From positions 1-61,737 of the forward strand of contig JAJYNM010000058.1 of assembly GCA_021786335.1 (NCBI GenBank): a stretch of 61,737 nucleotides of DNA, in the 5' to 3' direction. Under the pieces are notes generated by a model, which worked only from the letters and a program-made list of their open reading frames with translations, did not search any database and had not been told where the DNA came from. A program made the translations under genes and the position numbers. The first letter of the stretch is position 1, and each line of letters begins with the position of its first letter. Shown piece after piece: positions 1 through 8,415 of this stretch. Origin of the DNA: an archaeon. Lineage in GTDB: Archaea; Thermoproteota; Nitrososphaeria; Nitrososphaerales; UBA183.

Positions 1-109
1 TCCCACCGCTTGAAGACTGAGCAGAGACAACCGGCGCAACACCCGAGAAGAGAAAGATGAATGAAAGTATGGTTGCGATAAGACAGTTGACGAATTTCTG
101 TTTCGCCAT
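1..109 (-). CDS. Signal peptide of a probable ABC-transporter substrate-binding protein (partial)
   Basis: The minus strand from the ATG at 109 encodes 36 residues and then runs off the left edge. They read as a classical secretory signal: a short basic start (MAKQKF), a hydrophobic core (LIATILSFIFLFSG), then an Ala-containing cleavage region ending VVSAQ followed by a Ser/Gly-rich stretch. The permease and ATPase genes of an Opp/Dpp importer lie directly upstream on the same strand, so the most economical reading is the family 5 solute-binding protein of that importer. Only the leader is visible, so another exported protein is possible. A TATA-like box lies about 29 nt before the ATG. Confidence 0.7.
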   Translation of the reverse strand, partial: MAKQKFVNCLIATILSFIFLFSGVAPVVSAQSSSGG

Positions 110-133
110 TTTCTCTTCTTGTAGTGTTGTATC

Positions 134-143
134 AGTTATAAAC
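134..143 (-). promoter_or_regulatory. TATA-like box of the exported protein gene
   Basis: The minus strand reads gtttataact, centred about 29 nt before the ATG at 109. This spacing predicts a transcript with almost no leader. Confidence 0.55.
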
Positions 144-676
144 GTTCACGGATGCTTTGCGCTGCCCATTTGAATTCGATTTTGGGTCGGATGTCATTAT
201 GGTTACGGGATGGCCCGTCGCGCATATCTCACGACCGAGGAGATACGCGCACGTACGACTAGTCAGCTGTGACCAAGGGGGAGCCTAACCTCGACTCAAT
301 GTCGAGGTGGGGGAGGAAGTCGGCCAGTGAGTGGGACGCAAACCGAGCCTCATCGCCATAAGGAGGCGTGCACCAGGTCCCTGGCGTTCGTCAGGCTCTT
401 CATACGCCGCCGCTTCAGGGAGACGTGAGGTAATCCCACCCCTCTCCAGGTCCGCGGACGGCCCAAGGGGCCTGACTACTATACCCTAGGCGGAAGGGTG
501 AACATGAGGAAAACGAACCTGGACGACCCTCTCACCGAGTAGAACCCCCTTACGGCGTTGCCGTCGACGCTTCTGGGGTCAAGGTCCACGACGGAGGGGA
601 CAAGGGTTTCGTCATGAACGACCTCCCCCCATTTTCGCTCGTGAGCTGCCTTCAGAGGAGCCAGTCGGGACTCAAG
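144..676. other. Non-coding gap with one imperfect hairpin
   Basis: About 530 bases between dppC and the putative binding-protein gene contain no convincing gene. The clearest structure is an inverted repeat with arms 220-230 and 240-250 (10 of 11 bases paired, 9-base loop). It could be an RNA hairpin between two differently expressed cistrons. Confidence 0.35.
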
Positions 677-1576
677 TCACAGGACCCTAAGCCTCGGGTT
701 GAAGAGCTCGTCGAAGGCGTAGTTCATCATGACTAGGCCAAATCCAATAAGCGCGAGGGCGAGTCCCGGAGGCACTATCCACCACCAGGTCCCGTTGATT
801 ATCGCCCCCTCAGACTGCGCCCAGTAGAGCATCGTCCCCCAGCTGACTGTGTTGCCTGATGCCAGCCCGAGGAAATCGAGCGCGGCCTCCGCGCCTATCG
901 CGGCCACTATGGAGTACATCATTCCAGCCATCGCCAGTGAAAGTATGTTCGGGAAGATCTCGGAGAAAGATATCCGCAGCGACCCATAGCCGGACGCCTT
1001 GGCGGCGAGGATGAAGTCCCTCTCGCGGTAGGAGTAAGACTGTGCACGCATGTTCCTAGTGTGGCCTGCCCAGGACGTGATCACTATGACAAGGGTTACA
1101 ACCAGCGGCCCATGGAAGGGGAGGAATACGATGAGGAGGATGATCAGCGGGAGCGTCGGCAACGTAAGGAAAATGTCCACTATTCGCATGAGGCCGTCGT
1201 CCACCTTCCCTCCTATGTACCCGGAAAGTATACCTAGCGTGTTGCCAAGGATCTGGACCATGGCGCCGGCCAGAAAGCCTACTTCGAGCGATATCCTTGC
1301 GCCCCAGACGAATTGCGACCAGAGGTCATGCCCCACGTAGTCTGTCCCCATGGGGTGGGCAAGGCTTGGGGGCTGCCAGGCGGGTCCGGTGCTGAACCCG
1401 GTCGGATTGTATGGAGATTCGTAGGGAGCGAGGACGGCGATTAGGACGAAGGTGATGACAATGATCAGCCCAACCAGCGATTTCTTGTTCCTCCAGAAGA
1501 CAGCCATCACCGAGCGGAAACTGTAAAGGAGCGCCATCGCCGTCCCGCCCAAGCGGCCAGCGCTCCCACCGCTCAT
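677..1576 (-). CDS. dppC: Opp/Dpp-type ABC transporter inner-membrane permease (DppC)
   Basis: This is the second permease of a peptide/oligosaccharide importer, 299 residues. It has a hydrophobic N-terminal segment (SLVGLIIVITFVLIAVLAP), a soluble stretch containing GTDYVGHDLWSQ, and then the BPD_transp_1 membrane domain. The cytoplasmic EAA loop is around AAKASGYGSLRISFSEIFPN. I choose the ATG at 1576 because it overlaps the stop of dppB as ATGA, the usual mark of translational coupling; an in-frame start 27 bases upstream would lie inside dppB. Opp-family transporters carry oligosaccharides in many archaea. The surrounding glycan genes favour that substrate over peptides, but the sequence alone cannot decide. 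Confidence 0.92.
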   Translation of the reverse strand: MSGGSAGRLGGTAMALLYSFRSVMAVFWRNKKSLVGLIIVITFVLIAVLAPYESPYNPTGFSTGPAWQPPSLAHPMGTDYVGHDLWSQFVWGARISLEVGFLAGAMVQILGNTLGILSGYIGGKVDDGLMRIVDIFLTLPTLPLIILLIVFLPFHGPLVVTLVIVITSWAGHTRNMRAQSYSYRERDFILAAKASGYGSLRISFSEIFPNILSLAMAGMMYSIVAAIGAEAALDFLGLASGNTVSWGTMLYWAQSEGAIINGTWWWIVPPGLALALIGFGLVMMNYAFDELFNPRLRVL

Positions 1577-2571
1577 ATCAACGACACCCTGGGGTCGAGC
1601 CACGCGTAAAGGAGGTCCGCCATGAGATTCGCGACGAGTATCGCGATGGTGAAGATAAGGAAGATTCCTAGAATCAAGGAGTAGTCCTCGCCGGAGACTG
1701 CCACCGCGCTTAGGTAACCGATGCCCGGATAGGTGAATATCGTCTCTACTAGTATGTTCCCTCCGAAGACCGCTCCCATGGATATGGCGAGCATCGTTAT
1801 ATTCGGAAGGAGCGCGTTGGCGCCAGCATAGGTCCTCACAATCCTCCTATTGGAGAGCCCCTTCGCTCTGGCAACGAGCACGAAGTCATCTCCCATCACC
1901 CCCACCATCGTGTTCCTCATGTGTATGACGTAGCCACCCATCGCGACTATGGCCAACGACAAGATGGGGAGTATCGCATGGTGTAGGACGCTTAAGATGA
2001 ACGCTAGGTTGGCACCTGGCGTCACCGTGTTCGAATACGCCCCGAAGAGCGGGAAGATCTTGAGGTCTGCCGCGAAGAAGATCAGGAAGAGGAAACCGAG
2101 CCAGAAGTTCGGTATGCTGGAGATGAAGTTCAGCAGCGGCGTGAATATGGAGTCGAATTTCGCGTTTCTCTTCCCGGCGGCAAACATCCCGATGAAGGTC
2201 CCTGGGATCCAGCTCACCGCCACCGCTATCGAGACGAGGAATATCGTCCACGGGAGGCGCTGAGCGATGAGATACGACACGCTCTGAGGGAAGAATATGT
2301 AGGAAACGCCTAGGTTGCCGTGCAATAGTTGGACTATGTAGTCATAAAACTGCACGTAAATCGGAAGGTTGGGGTTGTAGCCGTACAGTGCGTACATCCC
2401 CTTGATAGCTTCCGGGGAAAGGGTGAACCCCGCTGCGATCAGGTTTGTGACCTCGGTCTGGACCGGGTTGCCTGGCATCAGCCTTGGCAGAGTGAAGTCT
2501 ATGAGGAGGGCAGCCACAAAGGTTCCCGTCAGGAGCACCAGCCTCCTAAGAACCCACCTTCTTGTGATCAC
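1573..2571 (-). CDS. dppB: Opp/Dpp-type ABC transporter inner-membrane permease (DppB)
   Basis: First permease subunit, 332 residues from a GTG start. It has the family's N-terminal transmembrane helix after MITRRWVLRRL, the PGNPVQ motif, a periplasmic loop with YGYNPNLPIYVQF, and the membrane domain with the EAA loop VLVARAKGLSNRRIVRTY. It ends with LDPRVSLI, the usual DppB tail. Length and motif order match full-length DppB. It is separated from the upstream ATPase gene by about 145 bases that contain a TATA-like box, so dppBC may have its own promoter as well as reading through from dppDF. Confidence 0.93.
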   Translation of the reverse strand: MITRRWVLRRLVLLTGTFVAALLIDFTLPRLMPGNPVQTEVTNLIAAGFTLSPEAIKGMYALYGYNPNLPIYVQFYDYIVQLLHGNLGVSYIFFPQSVSYLIAQRLPWTIFLVSIAVAVSWIPGTFIGMFAAGKRNAKFDSIFTPLLNFISSIPNFWLGFLFLIFFAADLKIFPLFGAYSNTVTPGANLAFILSVLHHAILPILSLAIVAMGGYVIHMRNTMVGVMGDDFVLVARAKGLSNRRIVRTYAGANALLPNITMLAISMGAVFGGNILVETIFTYPGIGYLSAVAVSGEDYSLILGIFLIFTIAILVANLMADLLYAWLDPRVSLI

Positions 2572-2610
2572 TGGGGATTGGCTCCCTTACCATAGTCGGG
2601 GGGCCTCGCC

Positions 2611-2620
2611 ATAAAAGTAT
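2611..2620 (-). promoter_or_regulatory. TATA-like box before dppB
   Basis: The minus strand reads atacttttat about 43 nt before the GTG of dppB, in the gap after dppF. It predicts a leader of 15-20 nt. Confidence 0.4.
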
Positions 2621-2715
2621 GCTTCCGAAGGCCCAAAACGAGGCGCGCGGAGCTTCTGTGCATCGTTCCCCAAGGTTGCTGTCAGGGGGCCTGTGATATT
2701 ACGACGGGGGAGCGG

Positions 2716-3675
2716 TCACCCCCTCTTTACGTAGTGCCCGTTTCCTAGGTCCACGTATCCCGAGGTCTCGTCTTTTTCGCCGTCAGAATCGACGCCGAAC
2801 CTCGGGGGAACCACGGGGCGGTCCGGAGCCCTCGACCCATGGTGCCAGATGTCTGGCACAGCGTTCATGAGCCGCATCGTATACTCGTGCGCAGGGCTCT
2901 CGATGATGTCCTCCGTCTTCCCCAGCTCGACTATCTCCCCCTGCTCCATCACCGCCATCCTCTCTGTCAGATACCTAGCTGTGGCCAGGTCATGAGTGAT
3001 GTACAGGAACGTTGTATTTTTGGACTGCTTCATCTTCAGGATAAGGTTCAGGATGTCCGCTCTAACAGACGCATCGAGCATGGAGACAGGTTCATCTGCG
3101 ATGATGACCTTCGGCTGGCCTATGAATGCCCTGGCTATTGCCGCCCTCTGTCTCTGTCCACCGCTCAGCTGATGCGGATACTTGTCTAGAAAGAGGTCGA
3201 CAGGCGTTAGGCCAACCATTTCGAGGGTGCGCGCCACCCTTTCTTCCTTTTGCTCCTTCGACATCTCATGCAGGAAGAGACCGAGCTGCACGCTGTGAGA
3301 GATCTTGCGAGCAGGGTTCAGAGAATTGTACGGGTCTTGAAATATAGGTTGGACGTTGATCCGGAACTCACGCATCCTTCTTCCTTTCAGCCTGTAAATG
3401 TCATTGCCAAGATATGCGACGGACCCTTCCTTTGGCCTGAGGAAGCCCAAGAAGACCTTCGCGAGTGTAGACTTCCCGCTCCCGCTCCCGCCAACGAGGG
3501 AGACGCTTTCTCCCTCCAAAACCTGGAAGTCCACGTTCCGAAGCGCTTTGACGTAGAAGGACTCTCTCGCCACCGAAGCCAGATGGTCACCCTTGGGGGC
3601 GCTCGACCTCATCCTGAAGACGACGTTCACCCCCTGCGCCTTCAGCACCTCATGACTCCAAGGGGAGCCAACCAT
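2716..3675 (-). CDS. dppF: Opp/Dpp-type ABC transporter ATPase (DppF)
   Basis: ATP-binding subunit energising the importer. It shows Walker A GGSGSGKSTLAK, the signature LSGGQRQRAAIARA, Walker B VIIADEP followed by VSMLD, and the switch histidine in YITHDLATARYL. The chosen ATG (3675) follows the dppD stop by 23 bases and follows a purine-rich ggggaaga. An in-frame start at 3747 would overlap dppD by about 49 bases and add a low-complexity N-terminus. The C-terminus begins the oligopeptide-transporter extension (HEYTMRLMNAVPD) but has an unusual hydrophilic tail ending LGNGHYVKRG instead of the full Cys-rich tail seen in dppD. Confidence 0.92.
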   Translation of the reverse strand: MVGSPWSHEVLKAQGVNVVFRMRSSAPKGDHLASVARESFYVKALRNVDFQVLEGESVSLVGGSGSGKSTLAKVFLGFLRPKEGSVAYLGNDIYRLKGRRMREFRINVQPIFQDPYNSLNPARKISHSVQLGLFLHEMSKEQKEERVARTLEMVGLTPVDLFLDKYPHQLSGGQRQRAAIARAFIGQPKVIIADEPVSMLDASVRADILNLILKMKQSKNTTFLYITHDLATARYLTERMAVMEQGEIVELGKTEDIIESPAHEYTMRLMNAVPDIWHHGSRAPDRPVVPPRFGVDSDGEKDETSGYVDLGNGHYVKRG

Positions 3676-3698
3676 TTGCAAGTCTCTTCCCCCAGACC

Positions 3699-4688
3699 CT
3701 ACTGCTTCTCTTGCCCCTTGCTTCCTTGGCTCTCGAGGAGGAAGCATGCCGCGTAGTGCCGTTCTTCTACCACCACTGGACTAGGCTCGTCCGACCTGCA
3801 TTTCTCCATGGCAAACCGGCAGCGGGGGTGGAACCTGCACCCGCTCGGATACGCATCGGGGTCTGGTGGGGACCCGGGTATCCCTTTCAGCTCTCTCAGC
3901 GACCCGAACAGGCTTGGCATGGCGTCCATAAGGGCAGATGTGTAGGGGTGAGACGGCTTCTCCATGAGTTGGTTCAAGCCCCCCTCCTCGACGATTTGCC
4001 CGGCATACATCACCCCAATCCTGTCCGCTATCTTGGCTAGGACGGCGAGGTCGTGGGTTATGTAAAGCACTGACAGGTCGAGGTCTCTCTGGAACGACTT
4101 CAGCATCTTGATGACCTCGTCTTGCGCGATCACATCGAGTGACGTGGTTGGCTCGTCCGCTACCAGGAGCTTGGGGTTCAAAACCAATGACATCGCGATT
4201 ACCGCCCTCTGGCGCATCCCACCGCTGAGCTCATGGGGGTACCTTCCGGCGAACTCTTCGTCAATCCCGACCCGTGTCAACAGCTCCCTGCCGTGCTTCA
4301 ACGCCTCTTCATTCGAGATGGATGAATGGGCTGTCATGGCATCGGCGAGCTGCTCCCCTATCTTCATCACTGGGTTAAACGCGTTCATCGCTCCTTGGAA
4401 GACCATCGCTACTGATGCCCACCTGAACCTTCTGAGCTCGTCCTCGGTCATCTTCCTGACGTCTCTGCCGTCGACGTAAATCTCCCCGGAGACGACCTCA
4501 CCAGGCGGCTGGATTAGACCCAGGAGGGCGAGGGCAACGGTGGACTTCCCCGACCCGGACTCCCCCGCGAGCCCGTACACTTCGCCTTTGGCGATGTCGT
4601 AGCTTACGTGGTCTACCGCACGGACGATTCCCCTGCGCGTCCTATAGACGACAGTCAGGTCTCGGACGGATAGGATGGGATCGCTCAA
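3699..4688 (-). CDS. dppD: Opp/Dpp-type ABC transporter ATPase (DppD)
   Basis: ATP-binding subunit, 329 residues from a TTG start behind a purine-rich ggaggaggga. It carries Walker A GESGSGKSTVAL, the signature LSGGMRQRAVIAMS, Walker B LLVADEPTTSLD and switch YITHDLAVLAKI. The C-terminal oligopeptide-transporter domain retains GCRFHPRCRFAMEKC plus a later Cys (HYAACF), the four-Cys set reported to bind an Fe-S cluster in some DppD proteins. It is the first gene of the transporter cluster, with an AT-rich promoter region and two palindromes upstream. Confidence 0.93.
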   Translation of the reverse strand: MSDPILSVRDLTVVYRTRRGIVRAVDHVSYDIAKGEVYGLAGESGSGKSTVALALLGLIQPPGEVVSGEIYVDGRDVRKMTEDELRRFRWASVAMVFQGAMNAFNPVMKIGEQLADAMTAHSSISNEEALKHGRELLTRVGIDEEFAGRYPHELSGGMRQRAVIAMSLVLNPKLLVADEPTTSLDVIAQDEVIKMLKSFQRDLDLSVLYITHDLAVLAKIADRIGVMYAGQIVEEGGLNQLMEKPSHPYTSALMDAMPSLFGSLRELKGIPGSPPDPDAYPSGCRFHPRCRFAMEKCRSDEPSPVVVEERHYAACFLLESQGSKGQEKQ

Positions 4689-4740
4689 CTCGCGGGTTCC
4701 CTCCTCCCCGAAACCTTACTTCCCCCGTGACGACTAATCC

Positions 4741-4774
4741 CCAGTACTGGCACCCCAAAGCGCAAGTTTTGCGC
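4741..4774. promoter_or_regulatory. Two palindromes in the dppD leader
   Basis: A perfect 10-base palindrome ccagtactgg (4741-4750) and a 6-base-arm palindrome gcgcaagttttgcgc (4760-4774) lie between the TATA-like box and the start codon of dppD. They could be operators for a dimeric regulator of the importer or RNA hairpins in the leader. Confidence 0.4.
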
Positions 4775-4792
4775 GCGTACTCGCCTATTCAC

Positions 4793-4802
4793 TGTTTAAA
4801 AC
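4793..4802 (-). promoter_or_regulatory. TATA-like box before dppD
   Basis: The minus strand reads gttttaaaca about 110 nt before the dppD start. The transcript would have an 80-nt leader, unlike the mostly leaderless genes elsewhere in the window. Confidence 0.45.
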
Positions 4803-4858
4803 CTGCGCGCTTCGGTAAATCGCGGTGCAGCCCGAAATAGGAGTCGATGGGAGAAGAC

Positions 4859-5020
4859 TCAATCCAGCGGCTGACTCCTTGATGCGACTACGATAGCCGC
4901 GCCGACGATCAAGAAGAGGGCTATCAACGAGCCTGAAATCAACGAAAGCCCCGTGTCTGGCCCGAAGGCAGTCCCCTCGACGACTGTGTACAAGAAGAGT
5001 ACAAGGAGGACCATCCCCAT
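4859..5020 (-). CDS. Possible small membrane protein with two transmembrane segments
   Basis: A 53-residue reading frame starts at MGMVLLVLFLYTVVEG and ends VASRSQPLD. It has two hydrophobic segments (about residues 2-12 and 27-45) separated by a short polar loop (EGTAFGPDTG). The frame stays open a little further upstream, encoding RADPFFGRFFLL, but no usual start codon is found there before a TAG. No family recognised. It may be a small archaeal membrane protein or the tail of a lost gene. Confidence 0.4.
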   Translation of the reverse strand: MGMVLLVLFLYTVVEGTAFGPDTGLSLISGSLIALFLIVGAAIVVASRSQPLD

Positions 5021-5217
5021 GAGTAGGAAGAATCTGCCGAAGAACGGGTCCGCGCGTAAGGTAGCTCCCTAAGCTTTGCCCTCCGCCGCTCCCTTTAAGG
5101 TCTTGCTCACCTGAAATCGCGCCCTCGCCGTCGTTTGGCGGAGGCCAAAGAGAATGGGCCTCTCCCGCCTGCCACCCGAGCGGGCACGGCGAAGGGACAA
5201 CGAGCCGAAGACTGGAA

Positions 5218-5738
5218 CTAGTCTTCGTGGGACACCAATGCCTTCGGTTCGCCTGACTGTGGAGCCTTGTTCAGCGGTTCGATTCCCAACCCGCCTCCCC
5301 CTGGTTTGATGCCGTCTTGACGAATCGTACCTTCGAATCTGAAGAACCCAGGCGGAATCCCGCTGGGAGGGCTCTCGACCATCGCTCTCGGATCCCGAGC
5401 CGCAGCCAGATGCGCGCTGGCTACCGTGCTCACCCAGCCGTTGTCCGGCCTGTTGTGGGTGTGATCTTCGCATTGTGCCGCCCTGCTGGGCGGAGGAGCG
5501 CGAGCGCAACTGTGACCTCTCCAACCTTGGCGACGTCAGGCTGGTGGTAGGTCAAGGCGTCCATCTCCATGAGGCGCTTGAACTCAAAGTGGCTGAAGGC
5601 GTTCTCCCCGGCCGCGATCGTCTCCACCGCGACGCCGACGGGGTCTTGCTTCGAGTGAATCCAGAACTTCTTCTCCACGTCTGTTACTCGCCTCTTACAC
5701 GGTTTTGACCTTTGAAGCGCCCACGGTGCGGCCGGCAC
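5218..5738 (-). pseudogene. Frameshifted, truncated enolase-superfamily sugar-acid dehydratase remnant
   Basis: Two minus-strand frames together give the C-terminal half of a mandelate racemase/enolase-superfamily protein. The first (5738 to about 5455) reads TIAAGENAFSHFEFKRLMEM, then HQPDVAKVGEVT, matching the AxGEN and QPDVxxxGG motifs. The second (about 5455 to 5218) reads NRPDNGWVSTVASAHLAAAR, then the typical tail DGIKPGGGGLGIEPLN. One missing base near 5455-5459 restores a continuous KITP-HNRPDNGW. The N-terminal capping domain and first half of the barrel are absent. It looks like a dead paralogue of the intact dehydratases further along. Confidence 0.65.
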
Positions 5739-5777
5739 CCCCGGCGGGACGGGTGCGCGAGGCGCCAGGCCGCTCGG

Positions 5778-6662
5778 CTAATGTTCATATCCAGGCGGAA
5801 ACATCTTCTCCAGACGTCTGGTCAGATTGTAAACCAGATCAATCTGGGAGTGCAGGACAGTCCGCTGCTCGAGCAGCACCTCCTTCAGAATCCAGTTCTC
5901 ATCGTCTATGTTCTCGATGACTTCGTCGAGCCTGTTGAGCGCTACGCGTAACGCCGTGACCGTCCGTCTGATGGAGCTCTTCACCACCCTGCTCCTTTGT
6001 TCGTAGTCGCCTTCGGACCGTTCCGGCCATGGGACTTCTCTCTCTCCGGCGCCTCTCTCCAGGTCGCGCCTGAGACGCCTCACCTCCTTGCCGGTGAGGT
6101 TCTGCTCCGCGCTCACGTTGAGCAGGTAGTTCCTCAATTCCATGTCTTGCTCTGCGAGTATCTCTTCGGCCAAGCTCGGATTCTTTCGGCGCCGAAAAAG
6201 TCTCTGCAAGGATTCGGCGGGGAGCTCAAGGAGTCCCAATCGCTTGGAGACGTAGGCCGGGCTCCTGCCTATCTTGCACGCGAGTTCTTTCTCGGAGCCC
6301 CACCCGAACCTCTCGACGTAGTCGTGGAAGGCCTTGGCTTCTTCGAGGGGGTCGAGTGACTTCCTAGCGACGTTCTCTGAGAGGGCGACCTCGAAGGATT
6401 CCTTGTCTGTGAGATCCACGATCTGACATGGAATCTTCCTCCAGCCGAGGGTCTTGCACGCAGCCAACCTCCGGGACCCCGCGACAAGCTCGAACTTGCC
6501 TTCGCCGGGGCGGACTATGATGGGCTGGAGAAGACCTTGGCGCATGATCGACGCCGCAAGGTCGAGGTTTCCGTCCTCGCTAGCCCTCACGCTATACGCA
6601 GGCTTCTCGATAGCGGAAATCTTCAGTTCCTCGAAGACGCTCGAACTGTTCTCGAGCTGCAA
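5778..6662 (-). CDS. ParB/Srx-domain DNA-binding protein
   Basis: 294 residues from a TTG start. The N-terminal ParB/sulfiredoxin-fold domain (about 12-110) shows GLLQPIIVRP, VAGSRRLAACKTLGW and ALSENVARKSLDPLEEAKAF. A KorB-like helix-turn-helix follows (CKIGRSPAYVSKRLGLLELP), then a long charged helical C-terminus (about 190-290) rich in Arg and Glu. In this family the N-domain binds CTP or partition partners and the HTH binds a palindromic site. No ParA gene is beside it, so it may act as a stand-alone regulator or nucleoid factor. An inverted repeat and TATA-like box lie upstream. Confidence 0.85.
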   Translation of the reverse strand: MQLENSSSVFEELKISAIEKPAYSVRASEDGNLDLAASIMRQGLLQPIIVRPGEGKFELVAGSRRLAACKTLGWRKIPCQIVDLTDKESFEVALSENVARKSLDPLEEAKAFHDYVERFGWGSEKELACKIGRSPAYVSKRLGLLELPAESLQRLFRRRKNPSLAEEILAEQDMELRNYLLNVSAEQNLTGKEVRRLRRDLERGAGEREVPWPERSEGDYEQRSRVVKSSIRRTVTALRVALNRLDEVIENIDDENWILKEVLLEQRTVLHSQIDLVYNLTRRLEKMFPPGYEH

Positions 6663-6690
6663 CTTGCGGAGCCGAGCCTCCTTTGTTCTG

Positions 6691-6764
6691 ATTTAAGGCT
6701 TCCCAAGCCCCTTAGGTTGTAGCATAACTCCGGATGCAACCACCAACGTGCTAACTTCCGGAGT
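6691..6764 (-). promoter_or_regulatory. Promoter and inverted repeat upstream of the ParB-like gene
   Basis: A TATA-like ccttaaat (6691-6698, minus strand) sits about 32 nt before the TTG. Further upstream, arms actccgga (6727-6734) and tccggagt (6757-6764) form a perfect 8-base inverted repeat, a candidate site for autoregulation. Confidence 0.4.
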
Positions 6765-7176
6765 CAAGCCAAGATGACCGTGCGAGAATATTTGGCAATC
6801 TTGCACCGTGAAACCGAATTGCTCGATTTGCGCCACAACCTAAGCCCTTGCCGCTGAGAACTCGGTCTGGCCAAGCTCATCTCCACCTAGGTCTCCCCCT
6901 CCCCCTGGTCCCGCCCCGACTGCCCTCGAGGGGGACCTGCAGCGGAAGGGCACTTCGGAAGGAGCCCGTCTGCCGGTACGGCCCGCTCCACGGACCAGGC
7001 GCGCCCCCCGGGGGGAACCTTGAAGGACGGCATAGTGGAGCCCACATCCTGTCTAGAGCGGAACGCGCGCTTCTTCCTGCATCTGCCGCACCCCAAGACG
7101 AGATGGCGATCGATCAGCTTCATCCTAGCGCCGAAAGCAAAGACATCTCACAGTGAGGTAGGCCGTTCAGCGCCGC
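6765..7176. other. Intergenic, no gene recognised
   Basis: About 410 bases between the ParB-like gene and the next gene's stop. I see no supported gene, RNA or repeat. Confidence 0.3.
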
Positions 7177-8139
7177 TTAACCCCTCAACCTCTGAGAGCT
7201 GTATGCGACCTTCCTTAGCAGACTTTCCACGTACGACTTCCCTTCCAAGACTTCGTGTTCGACATCCACTCCGGAGACATCGAGGCATACGGGTCCGTCA
7301 TAACCGACCCTGTTGAGCGCTCTTATGACCGACCCCCAGTTGATTTGGCCCTGGCCGGGTGGCCAGTGCGACTCCGTCACCCCGTCGTTGTCGCTCAGAT
7401 GGACGCAGAAGATTTTCGCACCAAGCTTCTGCACCGAGACTGACAGGGTGTCTCTTACAACATGCGCGTGACTGACGTCGAACACGGCTCCTAGGCGCTC
7501 CGACGTGACGGCATCCATCAGTCTGAGCAGCGAATCAGTATTGGCGAGAAACTCCCTCGGTCTCGCCTCCAATGCCAGCCTGAGCCCATGGTTCTCTGCC
7601 AATCCCACATGGCGCCTCATGGCAGCCACGAAGGTCGACCAAGACTCTTCCCAGGAGGTCACCAATCCAGGCGCCGGAACTTCTTCTTGAATAGGCCACG
7701 CGGGGTTCCCTCTCTCTTGTTCCCCAAAGTGTTCCAAGGGGACAGGCGAGCTCACTGTCTCGATCGTGTCCGCGCCTACCATCCCGGCGAGCTTGGCGAT
7801 GGACCCCCACACCTCTTCGACCGAACGACGGTCGGGCCGGTGGAAGATCCTCTTGCCAAGAAAGTTGCACCTAACGTGGTTTATCTCGACCGAATGCTCT
7901 GCACAGGCTTGGGCAATCTTCTCCGCATCCTCATCTGTCGAAAGCATTGACAGGTGGGTCTCGCTCGTGACGTGGAGGTCCATAGATTCGAGGCCGATGT
8001 CGCTAATCCACCTGACGGTCCGTACAATCGCCTGCGCGTCAGGCTCGAGGTTGCTGCCTGTGCTTTTGCGCCCCGTTCCTAGCTGTTGCGGCAGCTGACT
8101 GTAGAGCAGGGTGGACAGCGAAGAGCAACTTAGCTTCAT
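7177..8139 (-). CDS. Xylose-isomerase-like TIM-barrel protein (sugar isomerase/epimerase family)
   Basis: About 320 residues of the AP-endonuclease-2 / xylose-isomerase-like fold. I take the ATG beginning MKLSCSSLSTLL (8139) because family members start at the first barrel strand; an in-frame start 36 bases upstream would add an unconserved tail. Metal-site segments visible in order are LALEARP, GAVFDVSHAHVV and FCVHLSDNDG, followed by HWPPGQGQINW and CLDVSGVDVEHEV. The last differs from the usual Glu-containing final strand, so the reaction is uncertain. Relatives isomerise or epimerise sugars, dehydrate inosose, or cleave keto-glycosides. Confidence 0.82.
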   Translation of the reverse strand: MKLSCSSLSTLLYSQLPQQLGTGRKSTGSNLEPDAQAIVRTVRWISDIGLESMDLHVTSETHLSMLSTDEDAEKIAQACAEHSVEINHVRCNFLGKRIFHRPDRRSVEEVWGSIAKLAGMVGADTIETVSSPVPLEHFGEQERGNPAWPIQEEVPAPGLVTSWEESWSTFVAAMRRHVGLAENHGLRLALEARPREFLANTDSLLRLMDAVTSERLGAVFDVSHAHVVRDTLSVSVQKLGAKIFCVHLSDNDGVTESHWPPGQGQINWGSVIRALNRVGYDGPVCLDVSGVDVEHEVLEGKSYVESLLRKVAYSSQRLRG

Positions 8140-8380
8140 CTCTCGCTGACGACTTACCTGCTGGCTTATGTCCATTCTGCACCCCGCGTAGATGGTCTCC
8201 CAAGGCTGGGAATGTCTCTCCTTAGAAGAATCCTCTCAGGATGCAAAGCCTCGTTTCCGTATATCACCCCGATGCAGGCGCCGCCTCGGTAGCAGGGGCG
8301 ATGCCCCGCCAGCCCCCTTCGGACTGGCGGCACCGCAGGGAAGCTACAAGCGCCGGTGACGGCGCGACCCGAACAAGCCG

Positions 8381-8387
8381 TTTAAAT
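8381..8387 (+). promoter_or_regulatory. TATA-like box
   Basis: tttaaat about 32 nt before the TTG at 8416, consistent with a leaderless transcript for the SDR gene. Confidence 0.5.
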
Positions 8388-8415
8388 CAGCTACTAGATT
8401 CTCCCAACGCCGGCT

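Noticed and set aside
5262..5300. tRNA-like ggttcgattccc
   Set aside because: It lies inside the enolase remnant (antisense to GLGIEPLN) and no acceptor, D or anticodon stems can be formed around it.
6774..6857. 27-codon plus-strand ORF starting MTVREYLAILHRE
   Set aside because: Too short, no promoter or conserved neighbour, no family recognised.
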